64,000 bases of DNA from Emticicia agri (GCF_004168285.1 NZ_SEWF01000007.1:62001-126000), one strand, 5' to 3'. Positions 1 to 9,652 are shown, counted from the first letter of the stretch. Notes: generated from the sequence alone by a model not told the origin. Made by a program: numbers and translations.

Positions 1-3000
1 AAACACATCAGGCCCCGAAGCTATCATACCCGTAAATATTATATCCAGGTCTCCATCTCCGTCATAGTCAACCAAATCGGTCGTACCCTGATTAACCGGA
101 ACAAATTCGTTAGTAGTTGGTGTCAGTGTCAATGTCGAATCGGCAATAGTTGTATTCTGGTATAAAATACTTTTTAGTCCCTCATTTTCATCATAACCGG
201 ATGTTACAAAATCTATTTTCTTATCCTTATTGAAATCTCCGAAGTCATAAGAAGCATATTTCAGAGAAGCTATCTGAGAAGATAAATCACTAAAAACAAA
301 ATTACTACCAATCCCCTGCCATTCCATTCTATAAAACTTAGGCACACCATTATCATCAGTTGAGGTAATTCCGGCCATCATAATATCCATCAGGCCATCG
401 TTGTCCATATCAACCAGTTTAAGTTTGGTATTAATCAAGCCTGTGGCAGAGACAGTATATACCTGACTAAAATTACCGCCTGTATTAAAATACACCCGAA
501 GAATTTTATCTGTGGAATTAATCACCACATCTGTCAGACCATCATTATTAATATCTCCTTCTACCAGATTCTCAATACCACCAAAACCAATATTTAAAGA
601 TGCCGGACGATATATTTTATCATCAAACAGATAGGCTTGTCTGTTGTAGCTTGAGCCAAGTATTAAATCTAAATCTTTGTCGTTATCAATATCAAGAAGC
701 GTTAATTTAGGCTTATCTACCCCATTAATACTCCTGTTCACAATTCCCCTCTGATTAATCAATTTCCAGTCATATTGTAAAATATAGATTTGTTCAGCCG
801 CAAAAGGTGAACCCTGAAAACCCTGGTCGATTGCCTGTACAGACCAATAGTATTTGCCCGGACTTAATTGAGTAATATAACTATTGGTATAAATAGGCGG
901 AATAGCCGTGATTAATCTTGACCCATTCTGCAAATTACTTTGTGGGTTCGATAATTCGGTACCACCGGGGCTTGTACCCAGGCGGATATTATATCCCAAA
1001 AATGTTGAATAGTCGTCCGAGGGTTTATCCCAACTTAGCTTCACAAACCCATTGCCTAAATCTGTCACAGTAAGATTAGTTGGCGCAGCTGGTGCCTGAT
1101 TATGCTTTACACCTGCATCATTTTTATACAAGACCGTGGTCTGTCCGTTAGTGGCATGAATACCCGTCATAATTAAGTCCAAATCTCCATCAACATCGTA
1201 ATCCACCCAGTCAGCAGTAGAATTACGCAGGGCTGCCAGTGCTATATCTGAAAGTTCGAAACTTCCGTTACTTTTCTGATAATACAATTGTGACTGACCT
1301 GTGGCAGCAGCATTTTCTCCACTGACCAATATATCCGTCAATCCATCATTATTAAAGTCCCCGGCGGCAATAGCACCATTTTTTCGGGCTACGTTGCCCG
1401 TGAGAAAAGACAAATAAGTATTTGCACCAAAATTCGGGTTGCTACCACCTGTTGCCCCTAAACCCATAATGGTAAGAGGGCTTGTGTCATTAAATACCTT
1501 ACTTACTTCATAACGAAGGTCTGTATAGCTTAAAGCAAAACCAAAGTCGCCTGTTTCATTATAGGAGTTTCGTATGTATCCTCCCTTGAATATAATATCG
1601 TTGTCACCATCCAAATCAAAGTCAGCTACTTTTAAATCTCCATCCACAATGGCACTGATATTAACCCCCGGATTAAAATCAGAAATTATCTGATATTTTA
1701 ATTGATTGTCCAGTTTTTCATACAAATAAAACAACGATTGATTAGACTCGTTTTTACCTAAGATAGCCAAATCCAGATCTCCGTCATTGTCTAAATCGCC
1801 GAATGCCAGTTTGGTATAAGATAATCCGACAACATTAATATCTGAGGTGGCCGTAAAAGTATTGCCCTGGTCGCTTATGTAAAGAATTGTTTTTCGTACA
1901 GTCGTATTGTTTTCTGAACCAATACCACTGACAATTAAATCAAGGTATCCGTCTTTATTAATATCCACCCATTGAATGTCCCCATTTCTAAGTTTAAACA
2001 GATTCTGATTTGTATTCACAAATACTCCGTTATCATTCCTGTATATCCTTGTTACATTACCTGTTGCCAGACTTGTACCCATAATGGCTAAATCCTGGTC
2101 TCCGTCTCTGTCATAATCTCCCCATGAAATAGCACTTTCGGTTAAAGCCGGAAAAGGCGTGGCTTGTTGAGTCAGTTGAATCCGGTTTTCTTTAATGGTA
2201 AGTGTCAGCGCACCATTAGGGAATATAGCATTGGCAGAGGTAGGTGTCAGAATAATACTTTCATCGGTTTCATTCAGCCAATCTTCTATTCCTTTTACTT
2301 TTATACTATCGCTTACAGATGTTTGTCCTGCCGGAATAATCATTTGAGGGGCAGCCGCAGTTCCATTGGTCGTAAGTGTAACCAGATAATCAGTATTATA
2401 TTGAGCAGTTCCTGATAAATCAATGTTTACTATTATATCCCGTGAAGTAGGCGAACTCAGAGTAGCTTTGATAGTAGAAGTACCCCCTACTTCGGTGAAA
2501 CTATTAGCCGAAGCAGTTAATACCATAGATGGCTTATCTTCAGAGCTAATATAAGCAGTAAGGGTTGGATAAACAGTAGACACATTTACTGATGAGCTGA
2601 TACCTAATTGAATAGTCTCAGCAATTTCTACAATAGTATCATTTATAGGAATAATTTTAAAAGTAGCGTAAGATTGCCCTGCAGGTATTACCAGCGAATC
2701 GCTACTTAAGGTGTAATCTGTACCCTTAATAGCGGTTCCGCTTGTCATGAGTTTAAAGCCAATATTCTTGGCAGACACTCTACTTAATGATACCGTTACA
2801 TCGGCCCCTGCTGACTCTTCGTTAATTGTTGTCTGAGGTAAAGAAAAACTTAATACAGGTGGCGAATCGTCACTTACAATAGTTAATGTTAAAGTAGTAG
2901 GTGTACCGATTGTAGCATTAGTTGCAGTAGGTGTTAATATAACAGACTCGTCAAATTCATCTGTTAAATCATCTAAACCCTTTATTAATAGAGTTCCGGT

Positions 3001-4848
3001 AGTTTGTCCGGCCGGAATAACAATCTGCGGTGTTGCTGAGGTACCACTGGTGGCATAAACAACCTGATAATCTGTATTTCTGATGGCAGTTCCTGTCAAT
3101 GCAATATTTACTACCACTTCTCTTGAAGTAGGCGCATCTAAAGTAGCTGTGATTGTTGACTGGCCCGATGCCTCTGAAAAACTTGCTAAGGAAGCCGATA
3201 AAGCAACTGATGGTGTATCTTCAGAACTAATATAAGCTGTGAGCGTAGGATAAACAGTAGATAAATTTATAGACGAGCTAATACCTAACTGTATTGACTC
3301 TAATACCTCTACTAAATTGTCATTGACAGGCGTAATAGTAAGTGCAGCCAATGAATCTCCGGCGGCTATTGCTATTGAATCGCTACTTAGTGTATAATCG
3401 ACTCCATTAATAGCTGTTCCACCGATACTGAATTTAAACCTAATATCCTTAGCTGATTTTCGGCTTAATGAGAGAATTACATCAACGGCTGATGCCTCTT
3501 CATTAATAGTGGTCTGAGCCAAATTAAAGTTTAAAGTCGGTTCCGGGTCATCATCAATGATAGTCAATGAAAGCGGCGTAGCAGAATATAAGGTCGCATT
3601 AGTAGCGGTTGGCGTTAAAATTACGGTCTCATTAAACTCATCTGTCAGATCATTAATCCCAGTTACAGTGAGTGTTCCGGTTGTTTGCCCGGCAGGAATA
3701 TATATCTGGGGTGAAAATTGAAATCTTCTTACATCATTATACATATAATTAGAGCAGTAAACATTCCCATCTTTATCTACAAATATATCGGTCGGTTCGT
3801 TGATGTTGTTATTCCCTTGTTCTACTAATATTATTGGCGTTTTAGAATTAGGTTTAAACATGCGAACTTGCAATAAAGAACCATCGCAAATAAAAATATT
3901 GCCTTCATCATCAACATGTATTCCTGTTACGTATTGAATGGGATTGTCAGGATAGTTATTAGGGTTCTCAAGACCTATAAGTTCTTCAACAGTATTTGAA
4001 GAAGCGTTCCACTTAAGTATTCTTGAATGAGTTCCGATATAATCTCCTACGTATATATTTCCTACCTTATCGCCATATATATCCATAGGTGTAAAGTTTA
4101 TATCAAAAACTTTACGATTCACCCCCATAATAGTAGTTCCGACCGAGGCTCCGGGCGCCCATTTCTGGATACGGGCATTACCTCTGTCATTGACAAATAC
4201 ATTTCCTGTTTTGTCAACATAAACACTTTGTGGATAGGTCAATTGATTTGCTGCGGTTCCTTGTCCGTTTCCTCCAGCTACAGTTACCCCTACGCTCGCA
4301 CCGGGAGTCCATTTCTGAACGCGATGATTATATCTATCAGCCACATAGGTATTTCCCAGGCTATCAATAAAAATTCCTGTTACTCCTGATGAAAGATGGG
4401 TTTGTCCGGTTGTTGCACCATAAGCCCATTTTTGTATACGGCTATTTCCTGCATCAGCAACATAGACTTTTTTTTGATTATCAACAAAAATACCAGATGG
4501 GATATAAAGTTGATTAGAGGCAGAGCCCTCCCCGTTACCACCTGCTACAACCTTGGGTTGTGCATAATGTGGAAAAGTAATCTTATAATCTACCTTATTA
4601 GTTGAGGTACCTCCTATTGAAAAATCAATATATACATCTTTATTTGTGGCAGCAGATAAAGTAGCAGTAATAGTAGCTATTCCTCCGTTCTCTGAAACGT
4701 TTGTAGTCGTACTACTTAGTGTGACAGTTGGTGTAATGAGAGTAGAATTGGGGCGAGCCTGGTTAGTTTTTATGTTTTGTGAAGCCACAGTTGTTGCAAG
4801 CATTAAACTTGTCAACACAGTTAAAATGAGAACTCTTATTTTAGTCAT
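1..4848 (-). CDS. Giant secreted Calx-beta / NHL / VCBS / FN3 surface protein (C-terminus beyond window)
   Basis: Open for 1616 codons from ATG at 4848 to the window edge, so the C-terminus (possibly a type IX sorting domain) is not seen. Residues 1-24 form a signal peptide (MTKIRVLILTVLTSLMLATT). In order: the first half of a Calx-beta domain (about 33-92), six NHL repeats (about 93-376), the second half of that Calx-beta domain (about 377-435), four more Calx-beta domains (about 437-890), a VCBS/FG-GAP region with DxDxDGxxD-type calcium loops such as DYDRDGDQD and DLDNDGDLD (from about 897), a fibronectin type III domain (about 1246-1350), and further VCBS repeats to the edge. Calx-beta and VCBS modules usually mean calcium-stabilised extracellular adhesins; the substrate is unknown. 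The promoter is probably at 4917-4948. Confidence 0.88.
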   Translation of the reverse strand, partial: MTKIRVLILTVLTSLMLATTVASQNIKTNQARPNSTLITPTVTLSSTTTNVSENGGIATITATLSAATNKDVYIDFSIGGTSTNKVDYKITFPHYAQPKVVAGGNGEGSASNQLYIPSGIFVDNQKKVYVADAGNSRIQKWAYGATTGQTHLSSGVTGIFIDSLGNTYVADRYNHRVQKWTPGASVGVTVAGGNGQGTAANQLTYPQSVYVDKTGNVFVNDRGNARIQKWAPGASVGTTIMGVNRKVFDINFTPMDIYGDKVGNIYVGDYIGTHSRILKWNASSNTVEELIGLENPNNYPDNPIQYVTGIHVDDEGNIFICDGSLLQVRMFKPNSKTPIILVEQGNNNINEPTDIFVDKDGNVYCSNYMYNDVRRFQFSPQIYIPAGQTTGTLTVTGINDLTDEFNETVILTPTATNATLYSATPLSLTIIDDDPEPTLNFNLAQTTINEEASAVDVILSLSRKSAKDIRFKFSIGGTAINGVDYTLSSDSIAIAAGDSLAALTITPVNDNLVEVLESIQLGISSSINLSTVYPTLTAYISSEDTPSVALSASLASFSEASGQSTITATLDAPTSREVVVNIALTGTAIRNTDYQVVYATSGTSATPQIVIPAGQTTGTLLIKGLDDLTDEFDESVILTPTATNATIGTPTTLTLTIVSDDSPPVLSFSLPQTTINEESAGADVTVSLSRVSAKNIGFKLMTSGTAIKGTDYTLSSDSLVIPAGQSYATFKIIPINDTIVEIAETIQLGISSSVNVSTVYPTLTAYISSEDKPSMVLTASANSFTEVGGTSTIKATLSSPTSRDIIVNIDLSGTAQYNTDYLVTLTTNGTAAAPQMIIPAGQTSVSDSIKVKGIEDWLNETDESIILTPTSANAIFPNGALTLTIKENRIQLTQQATPFPALTESAISWGDYDRDGDQDLAIMGTSLATGNVTRIYRNDNGVFVNTNQNLFKLRNGDIQWVDINKDGYLDLIVSGIGSENNTTVRKTILYISDQGNTFTATSDINVVGLSYTKLAFGDLDNDGDLDLAILGKNESNQSLFYLYEKLDNQLKYQIISDFNPGVNISAIVDGDLKVADFDLDGDNDIIFKGGYIRNSYNETGDFGFALSYTDLRYEVSKVFNDTSPLTIMGLGATGGSNPNFGANTYLSFLTGNVARKNGAIAAGDFNNDGLTDILVSGENAAATGQSQLYYQKSNGSFELSDIALAALRNSTADWVDYDVDGDLDLIMTGIHATNGQTTVLYKNDAGVKHNQAPAAPTNLTVTDLGNGFVKLSWDKPSDDYSTFLGYNIRLGTSPGGTELSNPQSNLQNGSRLITAIPPIYTNSYITQLSPGKYYWSVQAIDQGFQGSPFAAEQIYILQYDWKLINQRGIVNRSINGVDKPKLTLLDIDNDKDLDLILGSSYNRQAYLFDDKIYRPASLNIGFGGIENLVEGDINNDGLTDVVINSTDKILRVYFNTGGNFSQVYTVSATGLINTKLKLVDMDNDGLMDIMMAGITSTDDNGVPKFYRMEWQGIGSNFVFSDLSSQIASLKYASYDFGDFNKDKKIDFVTSGYDENEGLKSILYQNTTIADSTLTLTPTTNEFVPVNQGTTDLVDYDGDGDLDIIFTGMIASGPDVF
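2172..3540 (-). repeat. Tandem duplication of a two-Calx-beta module (unit about 681 bp)
   Basis: Calx-beta domains 2+3 (residues about 437-664) and 4+5 (about 664-890) are two copies of one 227-residue A-B module. The A domains share QTTINEE at the start and VYPTLTAYISSED at the end. The B domains share PTSR-[DE]-[IV]-[IV]-VNI and IPAGQT. The offset between equivalent residues (L439 and L666) is 227 residues. The two halves of the NHL-split domain 1 are B-type. Confidence 0.75.
3714..4572 (-). other. Six NHL repeats nested inside the first Calx-beta domain
   Basis: Within the giant protein, residues about 93-377 read as six NHL blades (recurring pattern xVyVaDxgNxRIqKW). The sequence just before (ending GGTSTNKVDYKITF) is the first half of a Calx-beta domain. 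The sequence just after (PQIYIPAGQTTGTLTVTG) is its second half, as judged against the uninterrupted Calx-beta domain 3 of the same protein. The reading frame is continuous through both junctions. In domain 3 the same position holds only a short loop (about 8-10 residues). Confidence 0.8.
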
Positions 4849-4916
4849 TAATGTAAAGATTTGTTCATAAGTAATGTTAGTTTGTTTTTAGTTCTAAAGG
4901 CTATAATAAAGTGGGG

Positions 4917-4948
4917 CAAATATCTCTATTTATCGTAATATTATCAAA
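4917..4948 (-). promoter_or_regulatory. Bacteroidota-type promoter for the giant surface protein
   Basis: On the minus strand TTTG (4948-4945) is followed after exactly 20 bp by GATATTTG (4924-4917), one mismatch from TANNTTTG. The start codon lies about 69 bp downstream. The spacing equals that of the inositol-operon promoter in this window. Confidence 0.45.
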
Positions 4949-5052
4949 AAATTATTCACAGCCCAGCGAATATTTACATAATAATAATTCGGAGTATAAT
5001 TCTGAAAAAACAACTCACTTAATAATCCGCTTATCATAACCCAATCCCTTAT

Positions 5053-5088
5053 AAAAAAAGCCAACTCTGAACACAGAATCGGCTTTTT
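5053..5088 (-). terminator. Intrinsic terminator after the beta-lactamase/YdjC gene
   Basis: AAAAGCC and GGCTTTT arms enclose a partly paired inner stem (ACTCTG/CAGAAT) and are followed by a T run on the minus strand. It sits about 32 bp after the stop at 5120. Confidence 0.7.
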
Positions 5089-5119
5089 ATGAGTAAATAA
5101 CACCATAAAAACAGGCAAC

Positions 5120-7444
5120 TTATTGCTTCATTGCTTTAATCACATCTTTATAGCTTACCAGTTGAATACCTTTCTGCTCAATGGCTTCTTTCACTTTATC
5201 ACTGGTAAAAATATGGGTTACATCCTGGCGTCCTTTGGCAACATCTTCATATCCAATATGATAAATAGCCCTTAGTTCATCATTATCGAGGCCCGGGTGT
5301 TCTACATATACATAGGTTTTGCCCTCCTCCAGTTTATCTAACATAGCAATAAAAGCCTGAATGCGTTCTTCGGTAGTTTTATTTCTGAAATCAAATCCGG
5401 TGTAGTTAATACCAGAATCTGTATCAATCATAGTCAGATTATACTCTTTAGCTACCCGTTTCGTCATTTCTTTTACTTCCGGTGAAAAGGCCGTACTACC
5501 CATATGGCCTGAAATATGGCTGAGACGTGGAATATATTTCAGTGCCATTTCTATCTGCGCCCTGAGTTCTTTTTCTACATCGGCCAATTTCCAGGCATTA
5601 TCCATCACCGCCTGTTGCGGATAATTGTTGTTATGGAAAAGCATCGGATAAAAATAGCCATCTTTGTTTCTTAAACTCGGGACATCAGTCAATGGTCGCC
5701 ATTTTATATTATCCCATTCTGCCGTAATCGCAAAATGTAATCCTACATCAATTGTCTTGTTTTGTTCCAGTAATTTAACTGCCTCAGGAAACCAGGGAGA
5801 AGGTACAATTACCTCAATTGAGGTCTCAATCCCTTCTTTATAGCATTTTATCAGTGCCTCATTTCCCGAATGAGAAAAACCCATATCGTCACCCCTTACA
5901 ATAAGTTTAGGCGGATTTGTCAGATTTTTTCTCAAAACACCATTTTTGCTCGATTTGCTGAAAATATTTGCAAACTCTACAGCAACCTTATCGCCGTCAA
6001 AGGTACATTTGATTGTTTCAGTATGTGGGCTTTCAATATACCGGAGGGTTAGTTCTAAGTTATTATCATCTTTCCAGGTATAACTGCCTGCTACTTTAAA
6101 AGGGGGCAGGTTACTTCGGTTAGCTTTTGCTCTTGCCACTAAATAAGGGCCGAATTTTGTTGTTTCGCTATACTCCCATTTACCCGAACCGAACGGAATA
6201 CGATGCGTAGTTGAATCGGTTTTTAAACTTAAATAGCAAATATTATTTTTAAAATCAAGGCTTATACTTTCAAGCCCTCTATCCTTAGCTATTACTCCAA
6301 ATGTTGTGCCCGAAATCTTGCTTTCTAAAGTAGAACTTGCATTTTTTTGAGGGACATTCAAGGCTAACTGACTTATTCGCCCTTTCAAACTTGCTAATGC
6401 TTTCTGATTAGCAGGCAGTTTTTTAGGTTTAAAAGCAGGAAGTATGTATTTCCATACCAGATTAATCTCCGATTGCATATCTGGTGCTTCGGCCGTTAAT
6501 AAAACCACCGCATCTTGATCAGGCATTACAATAATAAACTGTCCGTTGGCACCGTCACCTCTGTAAGCATTATTCCGGCAACGCCACATCTGGTAGCAAT
6601 AACCCTGCAACCAATCACTTGAATCTTTTTTGGCTTGTGGCGCATTGGGGTCTTGCATGATTTTCATGCTTGATGCTTCCTCTATCCATGAAGCAGGCAA
6701 TATCTGTTTGCCTTTCCACATTCCTTTTTGCAAAAATAATTGCCCGAATTTTGCCATATCTTCGGTTTTTACTCGCAACCCCCAGCCTCCTGTATTAATG
6801 CCGTGCGGATCAACCTCCCAGTCTATGCCTTCAATGCCCAAGGGGTCAAACAATCTTGGTTTCAGATAATCAACTATTTTTTCTCCGGTTACTTTCTGTA
6901 CAATGGCCGAGAGCATATAAGTCGCTACCGAATTGTATAAGAATTTTGTACCGGGAGCATTTACAATTGGTGTACTCAGAAAAGTTTTTACCCAGTTATC
7001 GCTCATAACAACCGGCCCGGTTGGGTCTGGCACTTGTCCGGCACTCATACTCAATAAATCTTTTACTTTAAGTTCAGCCAGATTGGGGCTTACAGTTTTG
7101 GGTAAATCATCGGGGAAAAAAGAAATAACTTTATCGTTGACTGTCAGCTTTTTTTCAGCCACAGCAAAACCTACAGCAGTAGCTGTAAAACTTTTACTGC
7201 AAGAATACATCGTATGTTTTAAATCTGCTCTGTAAGGGTTCCACCAGCCCTCTGATATTACCTTGCCATGACGCACAATCATAAAACTATGAAACTCATG
7301 CTTGCTTTTAGACGCAGCTTCTAAAAACTGATTGATACTTTCACTTGATACGCCTTCTGCTTCGGGTGTACTCCGGGGAAGAGAAGTAGTTTTCTGGGCA
7401 AATACATAAACACTTAATAGAAGAAGAAGAAATGTTTTTTTCAT
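5120..7444 (-). CDS. Exported serine hydrolase (beta-lactamase class C fold) fused to YdjC/ChbG-type deacetylase
   Basis: 774 residues with signal peptide MKKTFLLLLLSVYVFAQ. The N-terminal part (about 25-360) is a class C beta-lactamase/esterase-type serine hydrolase with the SxxK motif S81-C-S-K84 and a Y170-N-S motif. A middle beta-rich stretch (about 370-500) resembles the C-terminal domain often found in such hydrolases. The C-terminal part from about residue 510 begins KLIVRGDDMGFSH and carries VGLHF and SHISGHMG, the metal-binding pattern of the YdjC/ChbG (HpnK-like) carbohydrate deacetylases. Each half is normally a separate protein. The likely role is periplasmic processing of an amide- or ester-bearing glycan; the substrate is unknown. 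A terminator follows. Confidence 0.85.
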   Translation of the reverse strand: MKKTFLLLLLSVYVFAQKTTSLPRSTPEAEGVSSESINQFLEAASKSKHEFHSFMIVRHGKVISEGWWNPYRADLKHTMYSCSKSFTATAVGFAVAEKKLTVNDKVISFFPDDLPKTVSPNLAELKVKDLLSMSAGQVPDPTGPVVMSDNWVKTFLSTPIVNAPGTKFLYNSVATYMLSAIVQKVTGEKIVDYLKPRLFDPLGIEGIDWEVDPHGINTGGWGLRVKTEDMAKFGQLFLQKGMWKGKQILPASWIEEASSMKIMQDPNAPQAKKDSSDWLQGYCYQMWRCRNNAYRGDGANGQFIIVMPDQDAVVLLTAEAPDMQSEINLVWKYILPAFKPKKLPANQKALASLKGRISQLALNVPQKNASSTLESKISGTTFGVIAKDRGLESISLDFKNNICYLSLKTDSTTHRIPFGSGKWEYSETTKFGPYLVARAKANRSNLPPFKVAGSYTWKDDNNLELTLRYIESPHTETIKCTFDGDKVAVEFANIFSKSSKNGVLRKNLTNPPKLIVRGDDMGFSHSGNEALIKCYKEGIETSIEVIVPSPWFPEAVKLLEQNKTIDVGLHFAITAEWDNIKWRPLTDVPSLRNKDGYFYPMLFHNNNYPQQAVMDNAWKLADVEKELRAQIEMALKYIPRLSHISGHMGSTAFSPEVKEMTKRVAKEYNLTMIDTDSGINYTGFDFRNKTTEERIQAFIAMLDKLEEGKTYVYVEHPGLDNDELRAIYHIGYEDVAKGRQDVTHIFTSDKVKEAIEQKGIQLVSYKDVIKAMKQ

Positions 7445-7559
7445 CTGTATCGGTTGAATAGGTTAATGGTATAAGGTTGAAAAATTGATGAAAGATAAAG
7501 ATTATCTGAATACTTTCATAATTTCTATGTAATCAGAAAATAGGAAGATTTTACTCTAT

Positions 7560-8204
7560 TTAGACAATCGAAGTATGAAGTAATTCCGTAAGCTCTTTTG
7601 CCTGACTTACGGTCATAAAATGCCCTCCACCTTTTATAACAAAATCAGCATTGACAAAATGAATAGGCAAAATGCGGTCAGTATCACCGTGTATATGAAT
7701 GACATTCGGAGGGATAGTCAGGTTTTTCCAGCATAAGATTTTATCAATAGCCCATCTTAAAAAATAAGCATCTAAATCGTAAAGAATTTCTGCAAATATT
7801 TTTCGGTGTTCTTTAGTCTCTATCCCAAAAAACCAATCATTGATAAAAGTATGTTGCTTGAATACTTTAACAGGTAGAATCTTATGTAATTTTAGATACC
7901 CTGCCCATCGGTAGTAGAATGGTATTTCCTTGAAGGTTTTAGCAGAAGCAATCAGAATAACCTTTTCAGCAGGCAAATGCTTTGTTATTTCTATAGCCAT
8001 CATACCACCAAATGAAAGCCCGACTATAACAGGCTTTTCAGCAGTTATCTGACCAGTCAATCTTTTAGCATAATCTTCTATACTTTCATTGGCATCTGGT
8101 TGTACCCATTTTATAAAAGTTACCTCAAAATCCGTAAAGTCGAGATACTTAAATACTCTTTCATCTACGCCTAAACCGCTGAAAATATAGAGATGTTTCA
8201 TCAT
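7560..8204 (-). CDS. Alpha/beta hydrolase
   Basis: 214-residue cytoplasmic protein with the nucleophile elbow GLSFGG near residue 64, an acidic residue in HGDTDRILP and the catalytic histidine in GGGHFMT near the C-terminus. This is a complete Ser-Asp-His set for a small alpha/beta hydrolase. The start is ATG 8204, with a second in-frame ATG directly after it at 8201. The substrate cannot be read from sequence. It lies 54 bp downstream of the NADH dehydrogenase gene with a terminator between them, so it is probably transcribed separately. Confidence 0.8.
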   Translation of the reverse strand: MMKHLYIFSGLGVDERVFKYLDFTDFEVTFIKWVQPDANESIEDYAKRLTGQITAEKPVIVGLSFGGMMAIEITKHLPAEKVILIASAKTFKEIPFYYRWAGYLKLHKILPVKVFKQHTFINDWFFGIETKEHRKIFAEILYDLDAYFLRWAIDKILCWKNLTIPPNVIHIHGDTDRILPIHFVNADFVIKGGGHFMTVSQAKELTELLHTSIV

Positions 8205-8211
8205 TTTATTA

Positions 8212-8247
8212 AAAACAAAATGGAGAGAACCGCAATCCTCTCCATTT
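8212..8247 (-). terminator. Intrinsic terminator after the NADH dehydrogenase gene
   Basis: Inverted repeat AAATGGAGAG (8218-8227) / CTCTCCATTT (8238-8247), followed on the minus strand by TTTTGTTTTT. It lies directly behind the stop at 8258. Confidence 0.75.
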
Positions 8248-8257
8248 CAATATTGGC

Positions 8258-9547
8258 CTATGTATTACTCACTTTCGTCTTAGGTCTGATAATCAACCTC
8301 AGCGATTGGTCGTAAGTAACATAACTCCAGAGCCAGTTAATAAAAACCATTACTTTATTCTTAATACCTAAAATCGACATCAGATGCACAAACATCCACA
8401 CATACCAGGCAAAGGCTCCCTGAAATTTCCAGAAAGGTAAATCTACTACTGCCAGATTTCTACCTACTGTAGCCATTGAGCCTAAATCTTTGTACTCAAA
8501 ACCTTCAGGAGATTCTCCACGCATAATTCTGAATATATTTTTTGCCAGTAAGTTTCCTTGCTGAATAGCAGGTTGCGCCACTTGCGGGTGTCCGTTCGGG
8601 AATTTCTCATCTCCGCTCATCAAGGCAATATCACCAACAGCAAACACATTTGTAAAACCATCAACCTGGTTATATTGGTTTACTTTCATTCTTGCACCTC
8701 TGCCATACACTTCTGGTGCAAAGCCTTCTACTGTATTTCCTTTCACACCTGCTGCCCATACAATATTATTAGTACGTATTTTTTCATTCGTACTGGTATA
8801 AGCATACTTACCATCAAAATCGGTAATTCTCACTCCTGTTTTTACTATTACGCCTAAACGTTCAAGGTATTCTTTACTTTTGGCAGAAGCCTCGTCAGAC
8901 ATGACTTCTAAAACCTCAGCCGAAGACTCAAACAAATAGATTTTCATCGTATTAAAGTCCATATCCGGGTAATCTTTTGGCAAGATAATCTTTTTCATTT
9001 CAGCCAAAGTACCCGAAACTTCTACCCCAGTTGGTCCCCCTCCTACTACTACCATATTCATCAGTCCTTCACGGGTATCAGCATCTTCTGCTGTTAAAGC
9101 ATCTTCAAAATTCTGTAATACTCTGTTACGTAAATAAATGGCTTCAGACACAGATTTCATCGGTATAGCATGGTCAATCATGTTTTTCATGCCAAAGAAA
9201 TTAGTACCTGCACCCATCGCCAATACCAGATAATCGTATTTTATTTCCCCTAAGTCAGTCTCAATGGTATTTTTTTCAGGATTTACCTTATTCAAATTGG
9301 TAATGCGGATATGCACATTTTTCTTTCGCTGAAATATTTTGCGGAGTGGAAAAGAAATCGAACTGGGTTCAAGACCCGCCATTGCCACCTGATAAAAAAG
9401 TGGCTGAAACTGGTGGTAATTATTTTTATCAATCAGTACAATCTGGACATCACGTTTGGCAAGTTTCTGTGCAAGTGCCAACCCTCCAAAACCCGCACCT
9501 ACAATCACGATGCGCTTTTGGGAAGTATCAGGAATATTAGGTTCCAT
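8258..9547 (-). CDS. ndh: Type II NADH dehydrogenase (NAD(P)/FAD-dependent oxidoreductase)
   Basis: 429 residues. An N-terminal FAD-binding Rossmann motif (VIVGAGFGGLALA, residues about 14-26), a central NAD-binding motif (VVVGGGPTGVEVSGTLAE), the FAD-contacting VFAVGDIA, and a C-terminal membrane-associated helix region (AWYVWMFVHLMSILG) follow the layout of single-subunit NDH-2. It would pass electrons from NADH to quinone at the inner face of the membrane without pumping protons. Length is normal for the family. It is flanked by terminators on both sides, so it is probably monocistronic. Confidence 0.9.
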   Translation of the reverse strand: MEPNIPDTSQKRIVIVGAGFGGLALAQKLAKRDVQIVLIDKNNYHQFQPLFYQVAMAGLEPSSISFPLRKIFQRKKNVHIRITNLNKVNPEKNTIETDLGEIKYDYLVLAMGAGTNFFGMKNMIDHAIPMKSVSEAIYLRNRVLQNFEDALTAEDADTREGLMNMVVVGGGPTGVEVSGTLAEMKKIILPKDYPDMDFNTMKIYLFESSAEVLEVMSDEASAKSKEYLERLGVIVKTGVRITDFDGKYAYTSTNEKIRTNNIVWAAGVKGNTVEGFAPEVYGRGARMKVNQYNQVDGFTNVFAVGDIALMSGDEKFPNGHPQVAQPAIQQGNLLAKNIFRIMRGESPEGFEYKDLGSMATVGRNLAVVDLPFWKFQGAFAWYVWMFVHLMSILGIKNKVMVFINWLWSYVTYDQSLRLIIRPKTKVSNT

Positions 9548-9652
9548 AGTATTTTATAGCCGAAGCAATTTTGGATTTTTCTAATAATAAAACGCCAAAG
9601 TAAATAATTTTGTTCGTCTTTTTTTAGATTTATTCAAGGTATTTCCATAAAT

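Noticed and set aside
4027-4870. Plus-strand ORFs (4027-4389, 4396-4605, 4646-4870) opposite the giant surface protein
   Set aside because: They lie antisense to the NHL and Calx-beta coding region, which has a continuous frame and clear domains; their composition is low-complexity.
4930-5118. 62-codon minus-strand ORF between the giant gene and the beta-lactamase fusion
   Set aside because: It runs through the terminator hairpin and the promoter of the giant gene, and has no start context or family resemblance.
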